Under the pieces are notes generated by a model that searched no databases, had not been told where the DNA came from, and worked only from the letters and a program-made list of their open reading frames with translations. The position numbers were made by a program, and so were the translations under genes. Of a stretch of 64,000 nucleotides of DNA, positions 52,558 to 61,791 are shown piece after piece. The stretch covers positions 620,001-684,000 of the forward strand of contig NZ_JBAKHD010000001.1 of NCBI RefSeq assembly GCF_049065735.1, given 5' to 3'. How positions within the stretch are numbered: position 1 is the stretch's first letter; each line of letters starts with the position of its first letter. The stretch is from Paramesorhizobium sp049065735 (GTDB taxonomy: Bacteria > Pseudomonadota > Alphaproteobacteria > Rhizobiales > Rhizobiaceae).

Positions 52558-54348
52558 ATGCACCGTTACCGCAGCCACACCTGCGCGGCCCTTCGTAAAT
52601 CGGACGTCGGCTCGACTGTCCGCCTGTCCGGCTGGGTCCATCGCGTTCGCGACCATGGCGGCATTCTTTTCATCGACCTGCGCGACCATTACGGCCTGAC
52701 CCAGATCGTCGCTGACCCCGATTCGCCCGCCTTCAAGGTGGCCGAAACGGTGCGTGGCGAATGGGTGATCCGCGTCGATGGCGAGGTGAAGGCCCGCACC
52801 AGCGAAACGGTCAATCCCAACCTGCCGACGGGCGAGGTGGAGATTTTCGCGACCGAGATCGAAGTGCTGTCCGCCGCCAAGGAACTGCCGCTGCCGGTCT
52901 TCGGCGAGCCGGACTATCCCGAGGACATCCGCCTCAAATACCGCTTCCTCGACCTGCGCCGCGAGACGCTGCACAGGAACATCGTCAAGCGCACGCAGAT
53001 CATCTCCGCCATGCGTCAGCGCATGGGTGAGGCCGGTTTCGCCGAATATACGACGCCGATTCTTACCGCCTCGTCGCCGGAAGGCGCGCGCGATTTCCTC
53101 GTGCCGAGCCGCATCCATCCGGGCAAGTTCTATGCCCTGCCGCAGGCACCGCAGCAATATAAGCAATTGCTGATGGTTGCCGGCTTCGACCGCTATTTCC
53201 AGATCGCGCCCTGTTTCCGCGACGAAGACCCGCGCGCCGACCGTCTGCCGGGCGAGTTCTATCAACTCGATGTCGAGATGAGCTTCGTCACCCAGGAGGA
53301 AGTCTGGGAGACGATGGAACCGGTAATGACGGCGATTTTCGAAGAGTTCGCCGAAGGCAAGCCGGTGACGAAGAACTGGCCGCGCATTCCGTATGACGTG
53401 GCAATCCGCAAATACGGCTCCGACAAACCGGACCTCCGCAACCCCATCGTCATGGAAGCGGTGACCGAGCATTTCGCCGGTTCCGGCTTCAAGGTCTTCG
53501 CCAACATGATCGCGGGCGACCCAAAGGTCGAGGTCTGGGCTATCCCGGCTAAGACGGGCGGCTCCCGTGCCTTCTGCGACCGCATGAATTCCTGGGCGCA
53601 AAGCCAAGGCCAGCCGGGCCTCGGCTATATCTTCTGGCGCAAGGAAGGCGACAAGCTCGAAGGCGCGGGACCTATCGCCAAGAACATCGGCGAGGAGCGC
53701 ACCGAGGCGATCCGCACGCAGCTCGGCCTCGACGATGGCGACGCCTGCTTCTTCGTCGCCGGCCAGCCATCGAAGTTCTATAAATTCGCGGGCGAGGCCC
53801 GGACCCGTGCCGGCGAGGAACTCAACCTAGTTGACCGCGACCGCTTCGAGCTGGCCTGGATCATCGACTTCCCGTTCTACGAATGGGATGAGGACAACAA
53901 GAAGCTCGAGTTTAGCCATAATCCTTTTTCCATGCCGCATGGTGGAGCCGAAGCCTTCGACAGCAAGGATCCGCTGGAACTCAAAGCGTATCAGTATGAC
54001 GCGGTGTGCAATGGCTTCGAAATCGCATCCGGCTCGATCCGCAATCAATCGCCGGAACTGATGATAAAGGCATTCGAGAAGGTCGGTTTGACACAAGCGG
54101 ACGTCGAAGAGCGCTTCGGCGGCCTCTACCGCGCATTCCAATATGGCGCCCCGCCCCATGGCGGCTGTGCCTTCGGCATCGACCGCATCATCATGCTGCT
54201 CGTCGGCGCGAAGAATTTGCGCGAGATTTCGCTCTTCCCGATGAACCAGCAGGCGCTCGATCTGCTGATGGGCGCACCCTCCGAGGTAACCCCGGCGCAG
54301 TTACGGGATCTGCACATCCGGCTGAATCCGGGGAAGAAGGACGCATAG
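52558..54348 (+). CDS. aspS: Aspartyl-tRNA synthetase
   Basis: 596 residues, bacterial type. N-terminal OB-fold anticodon-binding domain (VRLSGWVHRVRDHGGILFID), class II motif 2 (FQIAPCFRDEDPRADRLPGE), the GAD insertion (about 290-410) and motif 3 (GCAFGIDRIIMLLVG). Charges tRNA-Asp, possibly also tRNA-Asn if this organism uses the GatCAB route. The ATG follows ATTTCAGAGGCAG. Confidence 0.98.
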   Translation: MHRYRSHTCAALRKSDVGSTVRLSGWVHRVRDHGGILFIDLRDHYGLTQIVADPDSPAFKVAETVRGEWVIRVDGEVKARTSETVNPNLPTGEVEIFATEIEVLSAAKELPLPVFGEPDYPEDIRLKYRFLDLRRETLHRNIVKRTQIISAMRQRMGEAGFAEYTTPILTASSPEGARDFLVPSRIHPGKFYALPQAPQQYKQLLMVAGFDRYFQIAPCFRDEDPRADRLPGEFYQLDVEMSFVTQEEVWETMEPVMTAIFEEFAEGKPVTKNWPRIPYDVAIRKYGSDKPDLRNPIVMEAVTEHFAGSGFKVFANMIAGDPKVEVWAIPAKTGGSRAFCDRMNSWAQSQGQPGLGYIFWRKEGDKLEGAGPIAKNIGEERTEAIRTQLGLDDGDACFFVAGQPSKFYKFAGEARTRAGEELNLVDRDRFELAWIIDFPFYEWDEDNKKLEFSHNPFSMPHGGAEAFDSKDPLELKAYQYDAVCNGFEIASGSIRNQSPELMIKAFEKVGLTQADVEERFGGLYRAFQYGAPPHGGCAFGIDRIIMLLVGAKNLREISLFPMNQQALDLLMGAPSEVTPAQLRDLHIRLNPGKKDA

Positions 54349-54354
54349 CCCAGC

Positions 54355-54372
54355 CATCCGGATTGCCGGATG
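54355..54372 (+). terminator. Stem-loop after aspS
   Basis: CATCCGG (54355-54361), ATTG, CCGGATG (54366-54372), seven bases past the aspS stop. No T-run, so a weak terminator or mRNA end structure. Confidence 0.45.
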
Positions 54373-54397
54373 CTTGAACCGAGTGGCGAAAAATAGT

Positions 54398-54433
54398 ATA
54401 TACGCCTTCGTAGATACGAACGGAGGCGTATAT
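54398..54433. promoter_or_regulatory. Nested palindromic operator of vapBC
   Basis: Outer arms ATATACGCC (54398-54406) and GGCGTATAT (54425-54433); inner arms TTCGTA (54407-54412) and TACGAA (54415-54420). The right arm overlaps the vapB start codon. Typical of VapBC autorepression sites. Confidence 0.8.
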
Positions 54434-54692
54434 GTCCCATCTCGCGCGCGTATTCCAATCCGGCAATTCGCAGGCCGTCCGCCTGCCAAAGGAACTTCGC
54501 TTTGATGTTGATTGCGTGGAGATCACGCGTGAAGGCGACGCGCTTGTTCTGCGTCCCCATGTGAAGCCAGCCGAGCCTTGGGCGAACCTGAAAGCGGCAA
54601 TGGCCCGTGGCTTTAGCGAAGATTTCATGGCGAACGGGCGTGAGCAGCCGGAACAGCAGGAGCGGCCAGAGCTCGACGAGCTCTTCCGGTGA
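54432..54692 (+). CDS. vapB: VapB-type AbrB/SpoVT antitoxin
   Basis: 86 residues. The N-terminal swapped-hairpin DNA-binding motif (LARVFQSGNSQAVRLPKELR, then VEITREGDALVLRP) is followed by a flexible, acidic toxin-binding tail ending LDELFR. The start codon sits in its own operator. Ends in GTGA overlap with vapC. Confidence 0.92.
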   Translation: MSHLARVFQSGNSQAVRLPKELRFDVDCVEITREGDALVLRPHVKPAEPWANLKAAMARGFSEDFMANGREQPEQQERPELDELFR

Positions 54693-55093
54693 TCTCGCAT
54701 CTCCTCGACACCAACGCGGTCATCTCACTGACAGGGCGTAAATCCGATGCCATGATCCGGCGGGTCGTCAGTAAACCTAAAGGCAGTATTGGCCTTTCAT
54801 CGGTCGTGGCGTTTGAGTTGTATTTTGGACCTCTGAAAAGCGCGCGGATTGAATACAATCTCGAAACCGTGCGATTGATAATGGCGGATTTTCCGGTTCT
54901 CGACTTCGATCAAAACGATGCCTTTGTCGCGGGAGAAATTCGCGCTGCCCTTGCCGCCAAGGGTAGGCCCATCGGCCCTTATGATTTGCTGATTGCTGGG
55001 CAAGCGAAAGCGCGGGGCTTGTCGCTGGTTACCAATAATACTCGAGAATTTAGTCGCGTCGAAAACCTTCGCCTGGAAGATTGGTCGCTCTGA
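54689..55093 (+). CDS. vapC: VapC-type PIN-domain toxin
   Basis: 134 residues from GTG 54689. PIN residues: SHLLDTNAVISLTGR (Asp about 7), VVAFELYFG (Glu about 44), IGPYDLLIAGQA (Asp about 99), and TNNTREFSRV. VapC enzymes cleave initiator tRNA or the sarcin-ricin loop. Distinct from the PIN toxin at 26353-26781, which pairs with a different antitoxin type. Confidence 0.93.
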   Translation: MISHLLDTNAVISLTGRKSDAMIRRVVSKPKGSIGLSSVVAFELYFGPLKSARIEYNLETVRLIMADFPVLDFDQNDAFVAGEIRAALAAKGRPIGPYDLLIAGQAKARGLSLVTNNTREFSRVENLRLEDWSL

Positions 55094-55140
55094 ATATTAT
55101 AGAGGGATGCCCCGTAGGGCCTCCCTCTACCCACCAATGC

Positions 55141-56337
55141 TTACTTATCCGCCGTCACCGTCACCCCCAGCACATCCGGCAGCCTCTCCGGCTGGGCCGA
55201 GCCTGTGGCGGTCAGCACGGCGACCGGGACGGGTGAGGGCGGGGCGGCGCGGATTTCGATCGATTTCGGGTTGTCGAGATAGGCACCGACGGCCTGCGTC
55301 ACCTGGGCAGCGAAGGCGGCGTTCTTCAGTTGTCCGGCGAAGAGCGGCAGCGCCGCTTTCGTCAGGTTGACGATCGTCGAGCGGTCCGTGTTCTGCTTCT
55401 TGGCGTAATAATCGAGGATTTTGCCGGTCAGCGAGGCATCTTCGAACCGGATCGACGCGCCGTTGACCGTCAATTGCTGCATGAGGCCGAGCGTCGCCAT
55501 TCCCGCCGTGTTCTTGTCCTTGGTGGCGGCGAGTTCGGTCTGCGCCTGCTGCATTTCCTTGACGAAGTCGAGCGTATAGCCGCCCATGTCGAAGGTCGCG
55601 CTGAGCTTGCCGCCCTCATTCATGGTAAAGTTGAACTGGTCCAGCTTGAAATGCCCGTCCGATGGCGTCCAGCTCGCCTTGGAGACGATATTGCCGGTAA
55701 TCTTCTTGTAGCCCATCGCCTCCAGCGCCTTGGTCAGCTCCGAAGGCTTGGTCTTGGCGACATCCACGGTCACATTCTTGATGTCCCAACCGGTGTCGAT
55801 GGGGCTGCCCTCCTTATAGGGCGAGACGGTGGTTGTAATATCCTTCAGCAGGGCGAATTCCTTTCCGTCCTGGGTGAGGGTGGCCTCTGCGATTTTCGCC
55901 GTCTGGTAATAGACATAGCTGGCGAGCGGGTCCGACGAGCCCTTGGGCGCCAGATGCATCTTGTCCATCTCGATGCCCTTGGCGGCGATGGTCAACTCAC
56001 CCACGGGGAAGATCACGTCAGGCATGGTCGCCTTGGCGATATCGTAGCCGCCATCGGGCGCATCCGCGACGCCGTCAAGCGTGATGTCGCCGAGGTCGAA
56101 GGGCTTCTGTTCCGCCGGAGAGCCCGGCATCTTCAGCGTAGCGTCCTTGAGTACGACAGTCGCGCCGCTGGTGGTGACCTGCCCGTAGCTGAGCTGGCCC
56201 CCCTGCTCGGCATAAAGCTCCTTCATGCGTTCCGCCACGGCATTGCCTTCGAAGGCGAAAGCGGAACTCGCCATCAGGAGCGACAGGGCCGATGCAACCA
56301 TCAGGCTGCGTGCCGTGGATTTCAAAGTGACGGGCAT
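55141..56337 (-). CDS. Exported protein of unknown function
   Basis: 398 residues from ATG 56337 (GAGGAAAC upstream). Signal peptide with LMVASALSLLMASSAFAF. The mature part is rich in beta strands with repeated short motifs such as ATVVLKDATLKMPG, FDLGDITLDGVADAP and SWTPSDGHFKLDQFNFTMNE. I do not recognise a named domain; the layout recalls periplasmic AsmA-like or DUF945-like repeats without proof. Convergent with vapC, divergent from parC. Confidence 0.82.
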   Translation of the reverse strand: MPVTLKSTARSLMVASALSLLMASSAFAFEGNAVAERMKELYAEQGGQLSYGQVTTSGATVVLKDATLKMPGSPAEQKPFDLGDITLDGVADAPDGGYDIAKATMPDVIFPVGELTIAAKGIEMDKMHLAPKGSSDPLASYVYYQTAKIAEATLTQDGKEFALLKDITTTVSPYKEGSPIDTGWDIKNVTVDVAKTKPSELTKALEAMGYKKITGNIVSKASWTPSDGHFKLDQFNFTMNEGGKLSATFDMGGYTLDFVKEMQQAQTELAATKDKNTAGMATLGLMQQLTVNGASIRFEDASLTGKILDYYAKKQNTDRSTIVNLTKAALPLFAGQLKNAAFAAQVTQAVGAYLDNPKSIEIRAAPPSPVPVAVLTATGSAQPERLPDVLGVTVTADK

Positions 56338-56507
56338 GTTGTTTCCTCGTTTTTCGACGTGATTCTCTTTAGCCAAGAGATAAACCGGCGGATTGCGTCT
56401 AAATCGCGTTCATAAAGCTTCGCTTCAACTGGAAAATATAGGGAGCATTCCGCCTTTCCGCCAATGTTGACTTGCCGTGGAATCACCCGCTTGCTAACCC
56501 ATGGCCC

Positions 56508-58757
56508 ATGGGAAAAAGCCTGATTCCGCCTGGGGGCGGCAAAGACAATCACATTGAGCCGATCGATCTGAAATCGGCGCTGGAAGAGCGCTATCTGGCC
56601 TATGCGCTCTCCACCATCATGCACCGGGCGCTGCCTGATGTGCGTGACGGGCTGAAGCCGGTGCATCGCCGCATCATGCATGCCATGCGGCTGCTGCGGC
56701 TCGACCCTAACCAGGCCTATGCCAAATGCGCCCGCATCGTTGGCGATGTCATGGGTAAGTTCCACCCGCATGGCGACCAGGCGATCTATGACGCCTTGGT
56801 GCGCCTCGCGCAGGATTTCGCGGTGCGTTATCCGCTGGTCGACGGGCAGGGCAATTTCGGCAATATCGACGGCGATAACGCCGCCGCCATGCGCTACACC
56901 GAAGCGCGGATGACCGATGTGGCAACGCTGCTCCTCGATGGTATCACCGAGGACGCCATCGACTTCCGCCCGACCTATAATGAGGAGGACGAGGAGCCGG
57001 TCGTGCTGCCCGGCGCGTTCCCGAACCTCTTGGCGAACGGCTCCTCCGGCATCGCCGTGGGCATGGCCACCTCCATCCCGCCGCACAATGTCGCCGAACT
57101 CTGCGATGCGGCGCTGCATCTCATCAAGCATCCAAACGCCACCGTCGACGATCTGGTGGCCCATGTCCCGGGACCCGATTTCCCCACCGGCGGCATTCTG
57201 GTCGAGCCGGCGGCGCAGATATTGGAAGCCTATCGCACGGGCAGGGGCGCATTCCGCCTGCGCGCGCGCTGGCACAAGGAGGATGGCGGACGCGGCACCT
57301 GGGTGCTGGTTGTCACCGAAATCCCCTATCAGGTGCAGAAATCCCGCCTCGTCGAGAAGATCGCCGAACTGCTGGTGGCCAAGAAGCTGCCGCTGCTCGA
57401 CGATGTGCGCGACGAATCGGCGGAAGACATCCGCATCGTGCTGGAGCCGAAGAACCGCTCCGTCGATCCGGAACTGCTGATGGAATCGCTGTTCAAGCTG
57501 ACGGATCTGGAGACGCGCTTCCCGCTCAACATGAACGTTTTGTCGCAGGGCAAGGTGCCGAATGTGCTCTCCCTGCGCGACGTGCTGAGGGAATGGCTCG
57601 AGCACCGCAAGGAAGTGCTGATCCGCCGCTCGCGCTACCGGCATGCCGAGATCGAGAAGCGGCTGGAGGTGCTGGGCGGCTATCTCATCGCCTATCTGAA
57701 CCTCGATGAGGTGATCCGTATCATCCGCGAGGAGGAGCACCCGAAGCCGGCCTTGATGGCGGCCTTCGACCTCACCGACAATCAGGCCGAAGCGATCCTC
57801 AACATGCGCCTGCGCTCTCTGCGCAAGCTCGAGGAATTCGAAATCCGCAAGGAGTTCGACGCGCTTAATGAGGAAAAGACGCAGATCGAGGAGCTTCTCG
57901 CCTCCGACGCCAAGCAATGGCAGACCATCGGCTGGGAAGTCGCCAATGTCCGCAAGAAATACGGCCCCGACACGCCGCTGGGCAAGCGCCGCACGACCTT
58001 CGCCGAAGCGCCCAATCACGACCACGAAGACATCCAGCAGGCGATGATCGAGAAGGAGCCGGTGACGGTCGTCGTCTCGGAAAAGGGCTGGCTGCGCGCC
58101 TTGAAGGGCCATCTGGCCGATTTCTCGACGCTCTCCTTCAAGGAAGGCGACAAGCTGAAGCTCGCCTTCCACGCCGAGACCACCGACAAGATCCTGATCT
58201 TCACGACAGGCGGCAAGTTCTACACCATCGGCGCCAACACCCTGCCGGGCGGCCGCGGCCATGGCGAGCCCGTCCGCATCATGGTCGATATGGAAAACGA
58301 CCAGGACATCGTGACGGCCTTGGCACATGACCCCGCCGCCAAGCTGCTGCTCGTCTCGCATGAGGGCAACGGCTTCATCGTCCCGGAAACCGAGACGGTC
58401 GCCAACACCCGCAAGGGCAAGCAGGTGATGAATGTGAAGGCGCCCGACGAGGCCAAGCTCTGCATCCGCGTCGCGGGGGACCACGTCGCCATCGTCGGCG
58501 AAAACCGCAAGCTGCTCGTCTTCCCGCTCGCCCAGATTCCGGAGATGACTCGCGGCAAGGGCGTGCGGCTACAGAGATATAAGGACGGCGGTGTCTCGGA
58601 CGTGCGCACCTTCACTCTCGAACAAGGGCTGACCTGGCAGGACGCGGCGGACCGGACATTTACACGCAAGAAAGAAGAACTCGCCGAGTGGCTGGCCGAT
58701 CGGGCCGGAGCCGGACGGATGGTACCGAAGGGGTTTCCGCGGTCAGGGAAGTTCTGA
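56508..58757 (+). CDS. parC: DNA topoisomerase IV subunit A
   Basis: 749 residues from ATG 56508 (MGKSLIPPGGGKDN). Decatenates daughter chromosomes with ParE. The catalytic tyrosine is in AAMRYTEARM (about 127). QRDR is KFHPHGDQAIYDALVRL: the position of E. coli ParC Ser80 is Gln and Glu84 is Asp. The C-terminal beta-pinwheel (about 500-740) is shorter than in GyrA and lacks a clear GyrA box, supporting ParC. Followed 11 bp later by a GNAT gene. Confidence 0.95.
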   Translation: MGKSLIPPGGGKDNHIEPIDLKSALEERYLAYALSTIMHRALPDVRDGLKPVHRRIMHAMRLLRLDPNQAYAKCARIVGDVMGKFHPHGDQAIYDALVRLAQDFAVRYPLVDGQGNFGNIDGDNAAAMRYTEARMTDVATLLLDGITEDAIDFRPTYNEEDEEPVVLPGAFPNLLANGSSGIAVGMATSIPPHNVAELCDAALHLIKHPNATVDDLVAHVPGPDFPTGGILVEPAAQILEAYRTGRGAFRLRARWHKEDGGRGTWVLVVTEIPYQVQKSRLVEKIAELLVAKKLPLLDDVRDESAEDIRIVLEPKNRSVDPELLMESLFKLTDLETRFPLNMNVLSQGKVPNVLSLRDVLREWLEHRKEVLIRRSRYRHAEIEKRLEVLGGYLIAYLNLDEVIRIIREEEHPKPALMAAFDLTDNQAEAILNMRLRSLRKLEEFEIRKEFDALNEEKTQIEELLASDAKQWQTIGWEVANVRKKYGPDTPLGKRRTTFAEAPNHDHEDIQQAMIEKEPVTVVVSEKGWLRALKGHLADFSTLSFKEGDKLKLAFHAETTDKILIFTTGGKFYTIGANTLPGGRGHGEPVRIMVDMENDQDIVTALAHDPAAKLLLVSHEGNGFIVPETETVANTRKGKQVMNVKAPDEAKLCIRVAGDHVAIVGENRKLLVFPLAQIPEMTRGKGVRLQRYKDGGVSDVRTFTLEQGLTWQDAADRTFTRKKEELAEWLADRAGAGRMVPKGFPRSGKF

Positions 58758-58768
58758 GGAGGACAATA

Positions 58769-59236
58769 TTGGAATTCCGGCCCGCGAGATCAGATGAAGC
58801 AGAAAATATCTGCGATGTTCTGAGGCGCTCGATCTCAGCGTTATGCGGGTTGGACCACGAAAATAATGACGAGCTTCTGCTGCCGTGGCTCGCCAATAAG
58901 ACGCCTGAAAATGTGCGCAAATGGATTGAAGCGCCTGGCCAATTGCTCGCGGTGGCCTTGATCGGCGGCAAACTGGCGGGTGTCGGGTTGGTTACGGCAA
59001 AAGGCGAGATTCAGCTCAACTATGTCTCGCCGGATTTCCGGTTTCGTGGCGTAAGCAAAGGCATGATGCGCTATTTGGAAGCCTATCTTATTGAGCACGG
59101 CGTTACCGCAGCAAGCCTTGCCAGCACCGAGACCGCAAGGGAGTTCTATAAATCGCTGGGGTATGTAGCCAGCGAGCCGCAGCCCTGGCGAGGCGGAAAG
59201 TTCAGCTACCCGATGCGGAAAGAGCTTAATCTTTAA
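58769..59236 (+). CDS. GNAT-family N-acetyltransferase
   Basis: 155 residues. I start at TTG 58769 because GAGGAGG lies at 58756-58762, six bases upstream; translation then begins MEFRPARSDEAENICDVL. The acetyl-CoA-binding region is seen as VSPDFRFRGVSKGMMRYLEA (about 85), with TAREFYKSLGYV later. Substrate unknown. It overlaps the convergent bpt gene by 11 bp. Confidence 0.85.
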   Translation: MEFRPARSDEAENICDVLRRSISALCGLDHENNDELLLPWLANKTPENVRKWIEAPGQLLAVALIGGKLAGVGLVTAKGEIQLNYVSPDFRFRGVSKGMMRYLEAYLIEHGVTAASLASTETAREFYKSLGYVASEPQPWRGGKFSYPMRKELNL

Positions 59237-59984
59237 AACGTTCCCATCCCTTCGGCCCCAGATGCTCCTGCGGCGTGAAGCGGATTTTGTACTGCATCTT
59301 ACGTGATCCCTCGACCCAATAACCGAGATACACATGCGGTAGGCCCTGTTTCACCGCGCGCTGGATATGGTCGAGAATCATAAAGGTGCCGAGCGAGCGG
59401 TCGGGCATGGTCGGATCGTAGAAGGAATAGACCATCGACAGACCATCCGACATCACGTCAGTCAAAGCGACTGCGATAAGCTCACCTTCAGCCTTACCCG
59501 CCGAACCCTCCGGTCCGTCCGCCGGCAAGCGGCGACGATATTCGATGATGCGCGTATCGACATGGGTATCCTCCACCATCATCGCATAGTCGAGGACGCT
59601 CATATCGGACATGCCGCCCTTGCGGTGGCGGGCGTCGAGATAGGTGCGAAAGAGCGAATATTGTTCGGTCGAAGGCTCGGCCTTGTGGCTTTGGCCTACG
59701 AGATCGGCATTGCGCTTCCACACCCGCTTCATCGAGCGGTTCATTTCGAATCCATTGGCGAGGATGCGCACGGAGACGCAGGCGCGGCAGGTCTCGCAGG
59801 CGGGGCGGTAGGCAATGTTCTGCGACCGGCGGAAGCCGCCTTGCGTCAGAAGATCGTTGAGCTCATTGGCCTTCTCGCCGACCAGATGCGTGAAAACCTT
59901 GCGCTCATATTGGCCGTCGAGATAGGGGCAGGCCGAGGGAGCGGTCAGGAAGAACTGCGGCGATTGTTGCGGTTGATGCTTCAT
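59226..59984 (-). CDS. bpt: Aspartate/glutamate leucyltransferase (Bpt)
   Basis: 252 residues of the bacterial arginyl/leucyl transferase family. Adds Leu to N-terminal Asp or Glu of proteins, marking them for ClpS-ClpAP. Motifs: FFLTAPSACPYLDGQ, the ACETCRACVSVRI cysteines (about 63), KGGMSDMSVLDY and VYLGYWVEGSRKMQYKIRF. Upstream lies the long palindrome at 60075-60129. Confidence 0.95.
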   Translation of the reverse strand: MKHQPQQSPQFFLTAPSACPYLDGQYERKVFTHLVGEKANELNDLLTQGGFRRSQNIAYRPACETCRACVSVRILANGFEMNRSMKRVWKRNADLVGQSHKAEPSTEQYSLFRTYLDARHRKGGMSDMSVLDYAMMVEDTHVDTRIIEYRRRLPADGPEGSAGKAEGELIAVALTDVMSDGLSMVYSFYDPTMPDRSLGTFMILDHIQRAVKQGLPHVYLGYWVEGSRKMQYKIRFTPQEHLGPKGWERFKD

Positions 59985-60074
59985 TCACATCTGGTCCATG
60001 CCTGTCGATCTCGAAGATGAACTTGAGGCAGGGGAAACGTCAATAGAAATCAGGCCCTCAGGAATTGAAATCAA

Positions 60075-60129
60075 CCTGCCATGCTTTTTGAGTGGTAAAG
60101 TAAAGGGGAGATTTACCAGGCATGGCAGG
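60075..60129. repeat. Nested palindrome upstream of bpt
   Basis: Outer arms CCTGCCATGC (60075-60084) and GCATGGCAGG (60120-60129); inner arms GGTAAA (60094-60099) and TTTACC (60112-60117). Both perfect. It occupies the middle of the bpt-RDD gap (59985-60162), which shows no gene. Confidence 0.75.
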
Positions 60130-60162
60130 GATTTAAGGAGACGGCTTAATAGCCGCCGCGCA

Positions 60163-60633
60163 TTATCTGTCCGTCCGCACCACAACCGTGCCCAGCAGCA
60201 TATCATGCACGGTGCGCTTGCGGTCGAGGAACAGGGTTGCGAGGAGGATGAGCGGCGTCAAGATCACATTGCCAGCCCAGAACAGCACCGTATGCACGAT
60301 GGCGAGCATGCCGTCGACCGGCTTGCCGTCGAGCCGCTCCAGCTTGATATCCATCACCCGCATACCCAGCGTCGCCTGGCGGGGGCCGCCGAGCGTCAAA
60401 GCCACATAAGGCAGGGCAATGAGCGGTATCATGATGCTGTAAAGCAGCCAGCCAAGCCCCAGCGTGACGATCCCGAGGATGGCGATGATGAACGCCACGG
60501 GGATGCAGAGCAGAAGGACAAAGATGTAGTCGATCAGGAAGGCAAAGACGCGGCGCGTCCTCACTCCCTGGTAAAGACGCCAGTCATCCCGTTGCGTGGG
60601 GATGATATCGCCGTGAAGGATATTATCGGTCAT
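60163..60633 (-). CDS. RDD-family membrane protein
   Basis: 156 residues: RRVFAFLIDYIFVLLLCIPV carries the Arg and Asp of the RDD name, QATLGMRVMDIKLERLDG is the second signature, and the end RKRTVHDMLLGTVVV the third. Three to four helices. Physiological role generally unknown; some relatives act in ion transport. hemB is upstream on the same strand. Confidence 0.9.
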   Translation of the reverse strand: MTDNILHGDIIPTQRDDWRLYQGVRTRRVFAFLIDYIFVLLLCIPVAFIIAILGIVTLGLGWLLYSIMIPLIALPYVALTLGGPRQATLGMRVMDIKLERLDGKPVDGMLAIVHTVLFWAGNVILTPLILLATLFLDRKRTVHDMLLGTVVVRTDR

Positions 60634-60651
60634 CTCGGTATTCCCGTCCAG

Positions 60652-60695
60652 GCAAGCCCGGGAAAAGTGGACCCCGGTTTTCCGTCAGGGCTTGC
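60652..60695. repeat. REP-like palindrome between RDD gene and hemB
   Basis: GCAAGCCC (60652-60659) and GGGCTTGC (60688-60695) enclose GGAAAA (60661-60666) and TTTTCC (60678-60683). The core GGGAAAAGTGGACCCCGG resembles the widespread rhizobial GGGAAAAGTGG motif. The remaining gap 60634-60762 has no gene. Confidence 0.65.
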
Positions 60696-60762
60696 GCCCA
60701 AAAAAACACTCCATTGTTGGAGGAAATGGGATAGCGAGCCAGCTTTTTCAAGAATAACCTTA

Positions 60763-61791
60763 TCAAGCCCGCAGCTTTTCGGCGACCTCAATTGCGAAAT
60801 AGGTCAGGATTCCGTCGCAGCCGGCGCGCTTGAAGGCGAGCAGGCTTTCCATCATTACCTTGTCCCCGTCGATCCAGCCATTGGCCGCTGCCGCCTTGAT
60901 CATCGAATATTCGCCCGACACTTGATACACATAGGTGGGCATGGCAAAGGCGTCCTTGAGCCGCCGGGCGATATCGAGATAGGGCAGGCCCGGCTTGACC
61001 ATAATCATGTCCGCGCCCTCAGCCAGATCCTGCTCCGTCTCGCGCAGCGCCTCGTCGCTATTGGCGGGGTCGATGTAATAGGTCTTCTTGTCGCCCTTGA
61101 GCAGGCCCGACGTGCCGATGGCTTCGCGATAGGGGCCGTAAAAGGCGGAGGCGAATTTCGTCGCGTAGGACATGATCGCTACATCGCTGAAGCCGTTGCG
61201 GTCGAGCGCCTCGCGGATCGCGCCGATGCGCCCATCCATCATGTCGGAGGGAGCGATGATATCAGCGCCCGCTGCCGCCTGCGCCAGGGCGCCGCGCACC
61301 ACCATATCCACCGATTCGTCATTGACGATGATGCCGTCGCGCAAGATGCCGTCATGCCCGTGGGTGGTGAAGGGGTCGAGCGCCGCATCGGTGATGATGC
61401 CGATCTCGGGCACTTCCTTTTTGACCGCGCGCACGAAGCGGTTGATGAGATTGTTGGGGCTGGCGATGTGCGAGCCGGTCTCGTCCTTGATCTCCATGCT
61501 CTCGCGCGGGAAGGGCGCGATGGCGGGAATGCCAAGCTTCGCCGCCTTTTCCGCCTGCCGCACCGCCATATCCACCGAGAAGCGCCGCACATCAGGCATA
61601 GCGTCGATCGACTCGCTGTAATTCTCGCCCTCGCAGAGGAAAATCGGCAGAATCAGATCGTCCACCGTCAGGCGGTTCTCCTGCACGAGCCTGCGCGACC
61701 AGTCGGCCTTGCGCATGCGGCGCAGCCGGCGGCCTTGCGTGATCTCATCGACGCTGCGTGCACGGATGGTTTCGGAAAATGGCTTGTTCAT
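60763..61791 (-). CDS. hemB: Delta-aminolevulinic acid dehydratase
   Basis: 342 residues from ATG 61791 (MNKPFSETIRARSVDEITQG). Condenses two ALA to porphobilinogen for haem. Catalytic lysines lie in MSYATKFASAFYG and MIMVKPGLPYLD. The usual zinc-cysteine cluster is absent: the segment reads DAALDPFTTHGHDG, which marks the magnesium-dependent alphaproteobacterial type. The frame runs about 100 codons upstream but only as a shadow. Confidence 0.97.
   Translation of the reverse strand: MNKPFSETIRARSVDEITQGRRLRRMRKADWSRRLVQENRLTVDDLILPIFLCEGENYSESIDAMPDVRRFSVDMAVRQAEKAAKLGIPAIAPFPRESMEIKDETGSHIASPNNLINRFVRAVKKEVPEIGIITDAALDPFTTHGHDGILRDGIIVNDESVDMVVRGALAQAAAGADIIAPSDMMDGRIGAIREALDRNGFSDVAIMSYATKFASAFYGPYREAIGTSGLLKGDKKTYYIDPANSDEALRETEQDLAEGADMIMVKPGLPYLDIARRLKDAFAMPTYVYQVSGEYSMIKAAAANGWIDGDKVMMESLLAFKRAGCDGILTYFAIEVAEKLRA

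Noticed and set aside
56322..58484. 720-codon open frame on the strand opposite parC
   Set aside because: It mirrors the ParC codon structure in GC-rich DNA, runs into the neighbouring gene and has no recognisable family motifs.
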